Part shown: positions 10,890 to 23,050 of the stretch, in pieces
Numbering within the stretch: the stretch's first letter is position 1
Layout: every line of letters starts with the position of its first letter
Assembly: GCA_002914805.1 (NCBI GenBank)
Contig: JXTB01000063.1
Coordinates: 1-64,000 of the forward strand
Source: Parasponia andersonii
Lineage: Eukaryota; Streptophyta; Magnoliopsida; Rosales; Cannabaceae
Length of the DNA stretch: 64,000 bases
Reading direction: 5' to 3'
Translations under genes and position numbers: made by a program
Notes under the pieces: generated by a model
The model's input: the letters and a program-made list of their open reading frames with translations, nothing else
Told to the model about the DNA's origin: nothing
Databases searched by the model: none

Positions 10890-12515
10890 AAAATTATTAT
10901 GACTGAGGGAACAACTACTTTTTCGCCCTATTCCCTTATTTGAAAATCAATTTTATCTACGAAGGTGAAAATTTTCTACTGGTTGTTAGCCTTATGTTCA
11001 TGCATCTACACAATATATTACAATACTTGATACACAATGACCATCGATACACAAATGTCCAAGTAGGACATGCGGACGTATTATTTCATTGGCATGAATG
11101 ACCCTTCAAGGAATATGCAAACTATTTCATGTGATGATATATGTGTGTGTGTATGACATGATTGGAATGTACAAGCCTTTTGAGTAACTATTTTGAATTG
11201 ATATTGAACACAAATGTATTCAGATATTGTTAGTAAAATTTTTAGAAATATTTTACTAAATCACTAACCGTGTATGATTTTAAAAGGAGTAGGTATCTAT
11301 TTCATGTTAAAAACATGTAACCGAATCTTTATTGGGCTTTGGTTTCTCCCCCCATTCCTTCCTTCAAGTGGTGTACAATGTGTTTTGGACAACTTCATGC
11401 CAGAGGGAGTTAGAGAAAGATTTATTGCTCTTTTAGTAGTTGGTAACTACTTGGAGACTTCTACTTTGATCACCCTGGATTTGTAATGATACTTTATAGC
11501 TTCTGTTATGGAGTTTAGTCTTTATAACTTTTATGCCTACTTATAATGATGGTGATGATAATAATGAAGCAGATAATGATGATGATGCTTTGAAACCTTT
11601 TACAACTTATATTAGTAATCTATTCTAATGGTATTACAAATTTGGCTGTATTTTGATTTTTTTAATAAATTTTTACGAAAGATGTCATTTCGAAACTAGA
11701 TGTCACTTTTTCCTGAGAAATTAAAGTTTCTAAACTTTCTCAAAATAATTCATGAATTTTCACTTGTGAAATTCCATTTCTGTTACTAGATTAAATTTTA
11801 GGTTGTGACAAAATACTCTGAAGTTTGATATTTCCTCAAATTTAATCATATTTTTTAGCTTGTATAAAATTATACCTCCTTATTTTTAATTTCTATAAAT
11901 TTGTACTTTCTATATGTAAATTGGATAATTTGTACTAATTATTTTTAATTATTTTTAATAATTTTTTTTGTGTCTAATAGAAATAAGATATCATTAATTC
12001 AGATTTCATGTTTTGTAAGAAATTCACTGGTCAATTTTTATATAGAAAGTATAGATATTCAGAGATTTGAAATGTAAAGATATAATTTTGCACAAGCCAA
12101 TTGAATATGTTAAATTTGTAGAAAAGCTAAACTTAAAGGTATTTTTTTTAATGAAAAAATATACTTGAAAGGTTACAACTTTTTTATTCAAATAATCCAT
12201 TCAAATGTGTATTTATTTCAACAATTCTAATTTTTTATCCGAATGACTCATTCTACTTTTTTTAAAATGGAATAAATTTTTTATTCTTGAAATTAGAATT
12301 CACATCCCCTCGTTCTGAATGTATCAATTCTAATAACTCATTTAATTTTTTTCATTTTATTTTATTAATTATTCAAATATCTTCCATTTAAATTATAACA
12401 TAATAAATTCCATCAATTTAAATGTGTTGACCAACTAAAAAGCCTAATTAATATTCTTAGAAGACAAGTTTTTACTAATAACGAAAACAAAGAGTTTGGT
12501 TGCTGGTATGCTTAT
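10890..12515. other. AT-rich stretch without recognisable gene
   Basis: The only feature seen is a (GAT/AAT)-rich microsatellite at about 11540-11590. A 70-codon open frame at 11274-11486 has no recognisable domain. The last ~800 bases are very AT-rich. Confidence 0.5.
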
Positions 12516-12519
12516 TTTT

Positions 12520-12640
12520 TAGCCAATCAGAACTAGTTCAGTTGGTCCAAGATTTTAAGAATGTGTGTGTACTTGAGAGATCAAAAATTCAAGTCTTGGT
12601 AGTGCTTGGGTGCGTTATTTTCTTTTTTAAATTTATAATA
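12520..12640 (+). mobile_element. SINE-like element
   Basis: A tRNA-like RNA polymerase III promoter is visible. The A-box-like ACTAGTTCAGTTGGT lies at about 12531-12545 and the B-box-like AAATTCAAGTCTTGG at about 12585-12600. The spacing of ~50 bases is typical of plant tRNA-derived SINEs. A T-rich tail follows. A possible target duplication (TTATTTT) flanks it but is weak in this AT-rich context. Confidence 0.5.
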
Positions 12641-12861
12641 ATGAAAGTTATTAGTTAAATTTTATTATTTTTTTTAAAAAATTGGTTGTTGGATCAGTTC
12701 TTTTTTTAATCTCTGACAAGAATGGAAATACGAGAATTAGCCACTATCAAAGAACAAAACACATATTTCAAAGTATAGTCGTTCTAGCAATTTTCCCTAA
12801 TGACTTTTCTAATATTGAAGCTGCCATTCCAATATTCTTTCGAAGCATGAATCAATGCTAA

Positions 12862-13060
12862 AGTTTCCGACACTGGTATCAAACGACGTGTCAAATCCAC
12901 ACTAATTTGTCTCTTTGACAATTATATTGACTTTCTCGTTATGGGTGGAATTAATTTCACTCAAGACAACCTAACTCGGAGGAGAAAATTTTTAGAGAAG
13001 TTGAAAGTCCACCAAGAAAATTCAAAAAAATTGAAAAAAAAGAAAATATTAGCATTCTCA
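12862..13060 (+). repeat. Dispersed repeat, inverted copy of 7684-7900
   Basis: It matches the minus strand of 7684-7900 over about 200 bases and ends in A-rich sequence followed by an (AAC/AAT) microsatellite. The solo LTR at 13105 begins 45 bases downstream. No protein or RNA function is seen. Confidence 0.65.
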
Positions 13061-13104
13061 ATTATAGGTACTGTACTGACAACAACAACAATAATAATAA
13101 TAAT

Positions 13105-13881
13105 TGTTGTGCGTTCTAAATCTATACATTGGTCAATGCTAAAAAAGGAAAGCTAGTAATTAAGTCGACCGCGTCAGGATACATGTGAATTTTTTTGATC
13201 GAAGTATAATCTCCTCTGAATGAGTTAATTACGACCAATATGAAAAGGAAACTAGATCAAACTTCATCAAGCGGGTAATCTACAAAGAAAGGGAAACATG
13301 TTTCTGAATGGAGATCGACCAGTCATTCCATTTAAGTTATTACCCAATTATATTGTTACTCGAATTATATTTTCTGATTACACACTTATATGTTTTCACA
13401 ATTAGGAAACATTGAGCCACCCTCGCCTATATGAAGGGAACTCAGTGTTGTTATAAAAAAACACTTAGCTACATTCTGTATTTCTCTCTCTATTCTCACC
13501 TTTTTTTTTAAAAAAAAAAAAAGTGGGGCTTAACTAATGACCATCACTTACTACAAATTTAAAGAAAAATAATACACACACTCTATAAAAGTTTGAACTT
13601 CTGATCCCCCTAAACTCACACACATATCCCTTAAACCTTGAATCAACTGAGCTAGCCCCAGTTGGCAGAAACTACTCTCTATTCTCACCTTAAGACTTAA
13701 AAAAACTCTTGTAATTCTCCAGAAAATAGTGAAGAACAGTGGATGTAGGCTCATCTTTTTTGGGGCTGAACTACTATAAAATTCTTGTCTCCTTATTTGT
13801 TTTGATTTATCAACCTTTTTCACATACAAACCATATCTAACAAATTTCCTAAATTCGTTGTTGAAAAAATCGCCCTCAACA
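13105..13881 (+). repeat. Solo LTR of the 2030-7588 Gypsy family, interrupted by a SINE
   Basis: It begins TGTTGTGCGTTC, ends CCTCAACA, and matches the LTRs at 2030 and 6992 on both sides of an inserted ~172 bp SINE. It is flanked by AATAAT on both sides within an (AAT)n tract. There is no internal element sequence next to it. This is the signature of LTR-LTR recombination that removed the interior. Confidence 0.8.
13503..13674 (-). mobile_element. tRNA-derived SINE inserted in the solo LTR
   Basis: It is flanked by a perfect 17 bp duplication, CTCTCTATTCTCACCTT, at 13486-13502 and 13675-13691. Read on the minus strand it has an A box (TGGGGCTAGCTCAGTTGATT, 13660-13641), a B box (GATCAGAAGTTCAAAC, about 13605-13590) and a T/A-rich 3' end. 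It interrupts the LTR cleanly: deleting it and one duplicate restores alignment to the other LTRs. Long target duplications and pol III boxes fit a SINE mobilised by LINE machinery. Confidence 0.85.
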
Positions 13882-14132
13882 AATAATAATATAAGAAAGT
13901 TTACAATAGTGCGCCCGAATGGTTTAGCTTGAGTTTTTTTTTTTCTTTCCCCCTTAAATGAAAAAGGGTCATAGTCATGAAGGTTGAAATTTTTTTGTTT
14001 TCGGAGCAAATTTAAGTAGATTTTGATTTGAAACCCTTGCTTCTTGTATTAATTTGTCCACATGACGTCGAAGTAATTTATAGGCGTCATCTTATAAGAA
14101 TTTGAGCGCAACCTGATTTTTAAGAGTATTAT

Positions 14133-14610
14133 TATTGTGTAATCTTAAATCTACATCATTGCATATTTCAGTAGTCAATACTGAATAAAGAAAAGTTAAT
14201 ATTTAACTAAGAGTCAAAGATACTTAATCGCATGTCATCATCACAATTAGTATGCGATCTTCGTCAAAACTATATAGAGCAACCTGAGATAATGATAAAA
14301 GAAAACTAGACAAAGTTTCATGAAAACAGGTAATCGGCTAAAAGAGGAAACAAGCTTCTACATGAATATCAAGCAAGTCGTCTATTAGTCATTGTCTAAT
14401 TTTGTATTATTATCCAAAATTGTATTCACATTGTGTAGTTTCCTATTCTCATAACTAGAAAATACTGTATCATTTTTTGTTTATATAAAGGAGGCTCAGA
14501 CTCATTATTTTTTATCCACAATCACTCCATTATACACTTACGGTCTGTAATTCTCTCTTATCTCTCACTTTAAAACTTAAAAATATCTTGTAATTCTTTA
14601 GAAAATAGTA
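14133..14610 (+). repeat. Old, truncated LTR of the same Gypsy family
   Basis: It is a diverged but collinear match to the family LTR: TATTGTGTAATCTTAAATCT at the start, AAACTAGACAAAGTTTCAT, a TTATATAAAGGAGGCTCA promoter block, then CTTGTAATTCTTTAGAAAAT. The last ~150 bases of the LTR are not recognisable. It is clearly older than the solo LTR 250 bases upstream. Confidence 0.65.
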
Positions 14611-16619
14611 TGTACAACAACTATTCAATTTATCAAATCAAACATCCAGTAATTTCTAAAATTTAGACAATATAATATCTGTTTTTGTAAAAATTCACAA
14701 ATCAAGTTTTTGCAGAAAAATAATAAAAATAGTAAATACGATACGTCAACCATTATGACGTGCCTCTCATGGAGTTCAACAAACAATTTATAAATATAAA
14801 TTGTAATTTAATTTATAAACTACCATATTTGATCACAATAGGTAAGTTCATAAAAATTCTAATTTGAAGCCGTATAATCAAGTCTCTAACTCTATGGGGT
14901 AACAAGAACTTGTCATCAAGTCTTTGTCAAACTCATTTCCAAAATAAGTACATACCTATTCAAATTATTCACAAGGACACTGAATACTATCTAATTCCAT
15001 AATGTCTGTGTTTTCGATATACATGAGTTCCAATCATTAAATTGATGATCGTGAGTTTTTTTTTTCGTTCAAGTGTTCTGTTGGAACACTGTGAGTTTTT
15101 CTTCCTTTACTTTTTTTTTTCCTTTTATTTTTCGTTGTTCTTTTAGAATATAGTGATTCCGTCAGCCATTTGAGATGAATATACAATACAATGCTATATA
15201 TATGACATGAACGAGGTGATATACTATTTTCCAAAAAATTGTAAATAATTATGCAGTATTCTTTAATCAAAATATACTTACTTCTAAAAACCAATTTCCC
15301 AAACTCATCAATTTTTCCATAACTGATTTCTCACCAAAAGTCACAAAATTCTGTTCCCACACAAAAAAAATATAAAAAGGATAATATGGTACCCTAACTA
15401 GTGTGGTGAATCTCCTAGGCAGTTCAATATCAATATGTTTTCCAAAATAGTTCACAAATACATTTTCGTAAAATTCAATATTTGATCATATAAATAAATT
15501 TACAATAAAAACTATTGTAAAATTAAGCAATTAAATCCTTACCTCAATCGAGTAACAATAACATATTACCAAGCCTCGTGGTAATTTTCATGTGTCATTT
15601 GGAAGTTCGATTGTCAAATTAGAATCAAAATTTGCTTGCTTGAGGAAGTCACTTTTTCAACAGAACCTCAATTGGAAAAATAAACATCACTGTTGAATTC
15701 TTAGCATTCAAAATAGCTACGATAGACATATAATTCGATCAATTTGGGGTCTGAGTTAAAACCTATTTCGTGATATGCAAAACAAGATTATTCATGAGCT
15801 TTGTGTCTCGAAATTCACACTACCTCGAAACATATGAATGTTATATGTCAAAATTCATATTTGGATCTCACTAAATCCAATTTTGAGGTATCGAACCTTA
15901 AACAAGCCTTAAATTTCAAAAGTTACAACAATACCACTTTTCCAAAGTATTTAGAAAAATATTATTTTTTCAAATATTTACAAAAAACCACTTTTTAGAG
16001 AAATATTTTGGCAAATATCAATATCTCATAACTATTTAGGAAAATACCACTTTTTCTCAACTCAGTCCGTGGTCTAATATCTAATATACCACATGTTCGG
16101 TCCAATACTTTCTCAGAGTATTTTAAAAATACCAATATTCTGGAAATATTTATAAAAATATCATTCCTTGCCTGAGGCCCAATTGGCCCGATATTTATTA
16201 TAGTTACTAAAATACCATTTTCGTCTAAAATGGGTTGTATACACTGCTAATATATACCTTTTAATGGCGATTTCAGCAAAAATTTATACCTTTTACAAGT
16301 CTTTCTCTAGGCAATTTACCAAATTCACATAATAAAAATCTAAATAAATACAATCTCATTCGACTTCTAAATTATCCAGATCAAGATAAAATCACAAATA
16401 AATATATTCAAATAAAGTTGTAATACATAAACAAATACAACACAATTTGAGCATATCACTGTCACTTACAAGTTAATTAACTTAATTCAAAGTTAGACTA
16501 ATATATCTAACATACATAAAGTCAACGAATTTGAAATATAACCTAACACTTGAGCATATCACTAATACTAACACTTGCAACCTAATTTCAACGAATTATA
16601 CCAATAAGCAAGTCCAAAA
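14611..16619. other. AT-rich stretch without recognisable gene
   Basis: Between about 15900 and 16250 there are repeated motifs such as AAATACCACTTTT and AAATATTT, as in decayed non-coding repeat DNA. Short open frames at 15037-15455 and 15801-15998 show no known domain. Confidence 0.45.
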
Positions 16620-17480
16620 ATATAGTCTAACACATTGAGATCAATCATGGATGATTGGTTATAGTTGCTACATATTCTTCATGCATTTCATTAATTTTCT
16701 CTACTAAATAATTTTCTTGACTGCAACACTATAAGTTTATAAACACAAATCAAATTTAGTAATTGAAAATGACAAGTACATATGTGAACTTAAATACTTT
16801 TAGACAAACAAAGTAAAGTATCAAGATACTTATATATGATCTAATATAATTCATTGGACTATTATCATTCACCAAGTCTCTCATCACGCCTAAGACAAAA
16901 ATACCGTACTCTACATAATTGGGTTGAGATGGATACTATTTTTATAATGAAAACTATATAGAGTTAAAATATATAAACATTAAAAGACTAATATTTCCTT
17001 GGCTCTTTTCTTTCACAACTTTTTCAAATTTAATAACCATTAAAATGCTTCGTATATTTACAATAAGTATGATCAAGAGAGAGGAATTGGCGATATCTCA
17101 TATATATAAGCTTCTTTATAGCAATGCTTCAATCTTACTACATGTGTCTGCTCATTATATATTAGACATGCTCTGTAACCCTTACACAATACCCAGACAA
17201 ATTACCATATACAAGAAAATTATTGATTGTCCATAATAGTATAGCCCTTAAAGTAAATCTCTCATTTTTCCTTATACCATAACAATTGACTCCATCCTAT
17301 AGACTTTTTAAATCATCTATTAATGGTGCCAAATAAACTTCTATATCATTTCCAGATTATTTAGATCCCGAGATTAACAAGGTGAGTATTGTAAATCTTC
17401 ACTTCATGTACAACCAAAGATGAAGATTGTAAATAACAAGTATAACTGGCCAATTATTGGGATATTTGTCCTAAAAAGTA
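16620..17480 (-). pseudogene. CACTA (En/Spm) transposon remnant: TNP2-type transposase and Ulp1-like domain
   Basis: On the minus strand at about 17455-17290 the frame reads NWPVILVIYNLHLWLYMK, then ILTLLISGSK, a stop, and SGNDIEVYLAPLIDDLK. This matches the plant CACTA transposase (Transposase_21/TNP2). At about 17280-17160 FTLRAILLWTINNFLVYGNL continues the same domain. At about 16935-16850 the frame reads QPNYVEYGIFVLGVMRDLV, resembling the Ulp1-like Cys-protease tail often joined to CACTA proteins, where the pattern is VECGYFV; here the Cys position is Tyr. Several stops show it is dead. Confidence 0.75.
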
Positions 17481-17498
17481 TATTCTCAATTTGACCCT

Positions 17499-17701
17499 CA
17501 CTACAAAAAAAATCCTTTAGATAACACTTGAAAAGTACTATTGTAGATATCTATAACACTTTCAAAAATACTATGTCAGCCTGTGTTATAAAAATCTGGG
17601 GTCTTTGATAATACTTTTCGAATGCTATCCAAAATACTATAGTATATCATTTCATAGCATTTTAGTTTTAGTATAAATAACTATAAATATTTTTTTTAGT
17701 G
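17499..17701. mobile_element. Short CACTA-type element or terminal fragment
   Basis: It starts CACTACAAAAAAAATCC and ends ATATTTTTTTTAGTG, so both ends carry the CACTA terminus in inverted orientation. Inside are repeated subterminal-like words (AACACTTGAAAAGTACTAT, AATACTTTTCGAATGCTAT). The flanking triplets CCT and CTT are close but not identical, so the 3 bp target duplication is unproven. It lies 20 bases from the CACTA transposase remnant. Confidence 0.55.
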
Positions 17702-18272
17702 CTTACAATATGACTAAAGACAATTATCCTAACTTTATTATAACAATTTTTACTTCTTTATATTTTCACAATAATGTTACTTTTGCTGGATTTAATCCAT
17801 TTTGAAAATATTCATAAAACTAACCAACATTTTTAAACTACGTTTTAATTATTCTAAAAAGAGGGAATTAATATTGATAGTTCTTTACAACTTAAAACAA
17901 AAACAGAACATTAATTCTATTTCATTGATACAATCATCCAAAATATTTAAATCTTTGTCTAAGTATGAAACATTTTACATTAGGAAATAACTATTTCAAC
18001 ATGTCCCAGAAAAAGACAAGTGTGCCAATAAAATATAAACACTTCAACATGTCCCCAGCAAAGGCATGTATGCCAACAAAATTCTTTCATAGAGTCATTA
18101 GATGAACATCCACAAGTTTTCTATCCTTATAACTAGCTGAAAATATTCATTTCCTAGATAAATAATAATACAAAATGAAAATTAGTAAACATCAAGACTA
18201 GACAAACCAACAAAGACGAGGCAAACTAAGAAGTTGCTTAAATTGGTCTTCTCAATAGTAAAGTATCATAAG

Positions 18273-18316
<44 letters not shown>

Positions 18317-19246
18317 AAGTACAAAGAAAATAAAAACATTAAAAATAGAAAAGGATAACAATTTAGAATTAGAGGTCATATGAAATAGCATATCGTAAGA
18401 GTAAGCATATAAGAAGAATGAATGAATTACTAATAAGTATATATGACCATCGTACTTTAGATAGGCAAGTTTTCCAGATCTTCGAAGAGATGCCTGAAGT
18501 GTTTGGCCACTAAAATTAGAGACAAGGAGTGTCCTAAATATGCAATATGCCAATTAAAGAAGCTAATAACCGTAATAGATTATCATAAACCCACAAATGC
18601 AAGTAATAATCCAATATAAAAACCATGTGTCAGAATAGAATAACAAAAATCCATAGATACAAGCAATATTCAGCTAAAAAAAATAAAAAAATTACACCAA
18701 AAGAATAAGATCCTAACATAACAAATTTGTTTTGGGTGGAAGAGGAATAATCCAATAAGACCCTAATAGCATAAACTCACAAATTCAAGCAAAGCATATT
18801 TAACCCTAACAACTCACAGTCATGAATCCAAATTATAATCCCTTATAGAAATAAGTAGAAAGCATCATGTGTAATTCGTATTTTTTTCCCTCAAAATTTG
18901 TTAATTTAGTCTTATGAAAAAATATAGAAAGCATCTTACCCTCTTTCACAAATGGAAGTTTTAATATTATAAAGAATACCATTAAAACACAAAAATACCC
19001 TGTTCATAGGCCCAATACAATTATAACGACTATTCTCATCTTGGAAGTTTATATGTTCCATTATTGTCTGCAAAGCCTTTTCTTTCAACTTTTTTTTTTT
19101 GACCAATGTATTAAAATTAGTTCAACTCCCTTATAAAGAGTTGTCAAAAGGATATTTTTTTTACGAGGGGATGTGGATAATACAAATCTTCCAGCAAAAT
19201 CAAAGACGTTTTCCTATGAATTAGTGGGAATTACCTGGGGCTAAAC
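17702..19246. other. AT-rich stretch without recognisable gene
   Basis: A (TA)n microsatellite lies at about 18271-18313. A 95-codon open frame on the minus strand at 18266-18553 is partly made by it and has no known domain. Two similar segments near 17990-18080 share CAACATGTCCC and GTGCCAA/ATGCCAA words. Confidence 0.45.
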
Positions 19247-20595
19247 TATTATCTCAAGATTAGCTAATCCAAGATGAGAGGTGAATTCAATTTTAAAATC
19301 TTTTGCAAACTTTTCGAATGAATCAACTAGAATATGCAAATAATGAATAAAATAAGTAAAAATAGCAAGTAAGCAAATACAATCTCACAGTAAATAAATT
19401 AAAGAGATAGAGATAGAGAGATTGCATATACTATTTTTACAAGGTTCGACAAATACAACGGTTTGTCTACGTCCTCGGCCCTCAATAACTTGCTTTGAGC
19501 TCTCCATTCTCAGTTCAAAGTTGTGGACTTGACCGACTCTTGTATAAATAAGTGATTTCTCCTTAGGCACATTCATACCTTTACAATAGCTTTGACTCCA
19601 CACCTAATTTCAAATTATTTTGACTTCGGTATCAACCTTACCTATAATCAGGTTATTTATGAATCTAGTGCCAACCTCACCTCACAAATACAAAGTATAT
19701 TTTTGGATTGAAACACTCAAAAAAAATCTCTCTTCTATATAATTTGATACAAGGTAAACTTAGAGAGAATGAGTGTAAGCACAAGATATGATCTACTTTA
19801 GCTCAATAGTTTTGTGAAAAGATATTTGAAAGTTTGATCACAAAATATAGGCTATGAAGACTTGAAAGATGGTTAAAAACAATGTAGGATAGTTTAAAAA
19901 GGTTTTTTAAGTCTTAAAAATAGCTTCTATTTATAAGCCCACTTGAAAACTAGCCATTTTAAATAATTTAACATAGTTTCTAGAGTTTTCGGTAGACTGG
20001 TAAAGTGTCCGATAGAATCCCAAGAATTAGCCATTGGGAGTATGGCTGTAACGGTTGAATCTTAACTATTACTTTTGATTTTTTGTATTGACCAGTAGAC
20101 TACTTCTATCTATCGGTAGGCCACCGGCAAGGAGCAGTAGACCGGTGAGTCTACCGATACCTAAAAAGACTTTTTCTTTTATCCTTTTTTGTGAAAAGTG
20201 ATCATTCCTCCAGTTCTAATATAGCTTAGTACTTGTTAAGAATCATAAAATGTATTTTAAAAGTGTACAGTTAATTTTTCAAATCAAAAATTTATTTTAA
20301 GAATTTTAGTTTGAAAAATCCTTTGTCAAAAATTTGAGCCCATAAGAGATCATAAGACAGGCATACATAACTCTCATACAAGACTAAATACTTTTATCTC
20401 TTTTTCTAACCAAGTCTTGTATCGTTGATCTTGATGGTCTTCATACTATAAGCTCTTCTTTCCGTAATTCATCTTGAATATCTATTGTGATTTGTCCATT
20501 ACTTTTGCTATATACTCGAGTAGATTATTAGTTCTTAATCATATATTTGTTAATATCAAACTATAAGTATAAGATTAAAACCTAAAAGGTCAGCA
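19247..20595 (-). repeat. 3' LTR of the 19.2-25.8 kb Copia
   Basis: It is ~1.35 kb. Its outer part matches 25081-25400 and its inner part matches 25450-25833. It ends CAGCA on the plus strand (TGCTGAC on the coding strand), next to a polypurine tract. It belongs to the same LTR family as 50299-51656. Confidence 0.8.
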
Positions 20596-20612
20596 ATCTC
20601 CCTCTTTTTGAT
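20596..20612 (-). promoter_or_regulatory. Polypurine tract of the Copia element
   Basis: The minus strand reads ATCAAAAAGAGGGAGAT immediately before the LTR TG. A like tract sits at 51657-51674 in the related element, and another copy follows the other LTR at 25834. Confidence 0.65.
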
Positions 20613-20657
20613 AATAATAAACATTTAATTTATATAATAAGGATTTAAATATAAAAT

Positions 20658-22019
20658 TTAAAAAAAGGGAATGTAGAAGCACAGTATGGTAATAGGAACA
20701 CACCAGAGGCATAAGAATACAATCTTAAAACTCAGGGACATAACCATAAAATACAAACAAACAAAAAAAACAGAGAAAAAGCTAAGGAGGGGGAAGAAAT
20801 GAGAGTGAAGCATCCTCATCAAGTTCTCTTGAAGCTTAAGAGGCTTGAAGTTCCACTTGAATAGCTTGGAATTATTGAGCTTGAAAATTTGGAGAGGATT
20901 GAATTTGGGCTTGCAAGGTCTCAAAATGCTCAACGTTCTCAAGTTGAAGTTGTTGAAGTTCAAGCTGAAGAGTGTTGATCCTATTGTTAAGAGAATCAAA
21001 GGCCTCTTGAAGATTGAAGTGGAAATGCTCGTGGGGTGAAGATGGTGTAGGAAGGTTTGCAAGAGCATCAGGCTGAGCACCATAAGTAGAAAGCTGAGCA
21101 CCATAAGTTGCTTCCTGATCATTAGGAGCCTCTGGGGTGACATAAGCAGCTTGGGCCTTAGAAACCCATTGATCATTTACTAAAGCAAAACCCGTAAGCC
21201 TCAAGGACTTTGAATTGACCTCATCGGATATCTTCCAAAGTTTTTTTCTGATTCATCTAGAGTGTTGATCTTAAAATGGTTAAAAATGCGGGTCAAGATC
21301 ATGCCATAAGGAAGAATCATACCATTATCTTTGTTGTCAATGATGTGCAAGATGGATTGAACGATAAGTTAGGTTAGATCAATTTTTCTTCCTACTAGGA
21401 TGGAATCTATGAGGCAAATATCTATGAAGATGGGTTCATCTAAGCGACCACCTCGAGGTATGACATTGAACTTAAGGAACATAAAGAAAATTTGTGCTTC
21501 AAAAGTAAGATCAATAATTCTAGGTTTGGGTGAGAATCGATTGGGAAGACAGATTGTTTGTAAAGCATCTTGTGGATCAAAACTATCAAAGACAGGCTAG
21601 GTGTTGGAGACGAGCAATTTATAGCTATTCATAGGCAAATCAAAGAGCCTACTTAGCAAGGTTTAAGTTATAGTAAAGTCAATCCCTTTAAGACTACCAT
21701 GAATCCCATGAACACTAGCATAGAAACCTCTAACCAATCTTCCATACCCGGTCTCTCTAATTTGGAAAAAAGATGTCTACCCCACCCGTTCCATCAAATA
21801 TTCAAACCTAACACACTTTAGGTAAGCAAAATTATAGGATCTGCCCCAAATAATTATTCTTTTAGACATAATTTCTCTATATCTACACATAATAATCGGG
21901 TTTTCAAGAAAGGGTATATCAAACCTTGATTTAGATCGTTGTTCATGAGGTGGTTGTTCATCCTCTTCTAGCCTTGGAGCCTTGCCTCTTTTCCTAGGCC
22001 CTTTACCTCTTAGAGTCAT
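20658..22019 (-). pseudogene. Extra ORF after Copia pol (plant transposon protein domain plus coiled coil)
   Basis: The start is MTLRGKGPRKRGKAP at 22019, a basic stretch. A domain follows with RYREIMSKRIIIWGRSYNF, then (after a frame change) RETGYGRLVRGFYA, PRIIDLTFEAQIFF and DSILVGRKIDL. From 21204 (MRLTGFALVNDQW...) the frame stays open to about 20872 and includes a Leu/Gln-rich coiled coil (RINTLQLELQQLQLE). The same ORF occurs in the Copia at 50.3-56.9 kb. It resembles the family annotated as 'putative plant transposon protein'. It lies where SIRE elements carry an env-like ORF, but no signal peptide or membrane anchor was recognised in this frame. Several stops break it. Confidence 0.65.
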
Positions 22020-22464
22020 AAAGAAACAAATGGAAGAGAAGGAGAAATAAACAAATCAAGGATTAGTGATGATTGGAGGCCAGAGATGATGATGAGAAGG
22101 TTAGAAATCAAGAAATTAGAGAAAATATTGAAGAGAAAAATGTAGAGGAAGGAAAGTGTCAGTTTTCGGATGAAGAGGAGAGGCTTTCAAGTGAGACGGA
22201 AGAAAAAAAAATGAGAGAAAATCGGTTCAAAACGGTTTAAAAATCACGAAATGTCGTGACAGCGGTAGGCCAAAATTTTGTTTTCAATAGGCCGATTTTG
22301 ACAGAAAGTTTTCACTTTCTAGGTATACTGGCTAGACTTTTTATTCTACCGGCCTTTTTTTTAAACAGAAATAAAAGCAAAAAATAAAAATTATTTTTAT
22401 CAAATAATCATGGAATTAATTTTGAAAACTTGAGTAAATAAACTAAGATAATTAATCAAACAAT

Positions 22465-23050
22465 TTAAGATAATTCATTGAAATTAACCATACCAAGCTC
22501 TCTACGAATCGTACAAAAACGATCTTCACTTAAAGTCTTAGTAAATATATCCATTAATTGATTTTCAGTAAAAATAAATTCTAGTATTATGTCACTTTTT
22601 TGCATATGATCACAAAGAAAATGATGTCTAATATCAATATGCTTAGCACATGAATATAAAATAGAATTTTCGAACAAATTAATAGCACTAGTATTATAAC
22701 ATTTAATAGGCATATGTTCATAATTCATACCAAAATCCTTAAGTATTTGTTTCATCCATAAAATTTGCGCACTATAACTAGTCGCTAATATATATTTGAC
22801 TTCGGTAGTAGAAAGAGAAACCGAATTTTGTTTCTTGCTAAACTAAGATATAAGTGCATAGCCTAGAAAGTGATAAGTGCCGCTTGTACTCTTGCGGTCA
22901 TTTCTACAACCGGCAAAATCTGCATCCAAATACTAGTAATATTAAAGTGTGTGCTTTTGGGATACCATAATCCTAAGTTCATTTTGCCATGCAAATATTT
23001 CAATATTCTTTTAATAGTACCAAGATGTGCTTCCTTTGAACAAGCATTCT
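22465..23050 (-). pseudogene. Copia RNase H remnant
   Basis: The minus strand reads GTIKRILKYLHGKMNLGLWYP near 23040-22980, which is the end of the reverse transcriptase. It then passes, with frame changes, to an open segment 22755-22465 with the RNase H C-terminus KHIDIRHHFLCDH and ENQLMDIFTKTL. The start is fused to the protease remnant by an internal deletion at about 23045. Confidence 0.75.

Noticed and set aside
13904-14040. Possible third SINE (AATGGTTTAGCTTGAG ... GAAACCCTTGC)
   Set aside because: The A-box-like word is weak, there is no clear B box, and there is no target duplication.
18266-18553. 95-codon minus-strand frame ending in repeated Tyr-Ile
   Set aside because: Its end is translated (TA)n microsatellite, and the rest has no known domain.
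20845-21039. Leu/Lys-rich plus-strand frame
   Set aside because: It is the complement of the coiled coil in the Copia extra ORF.
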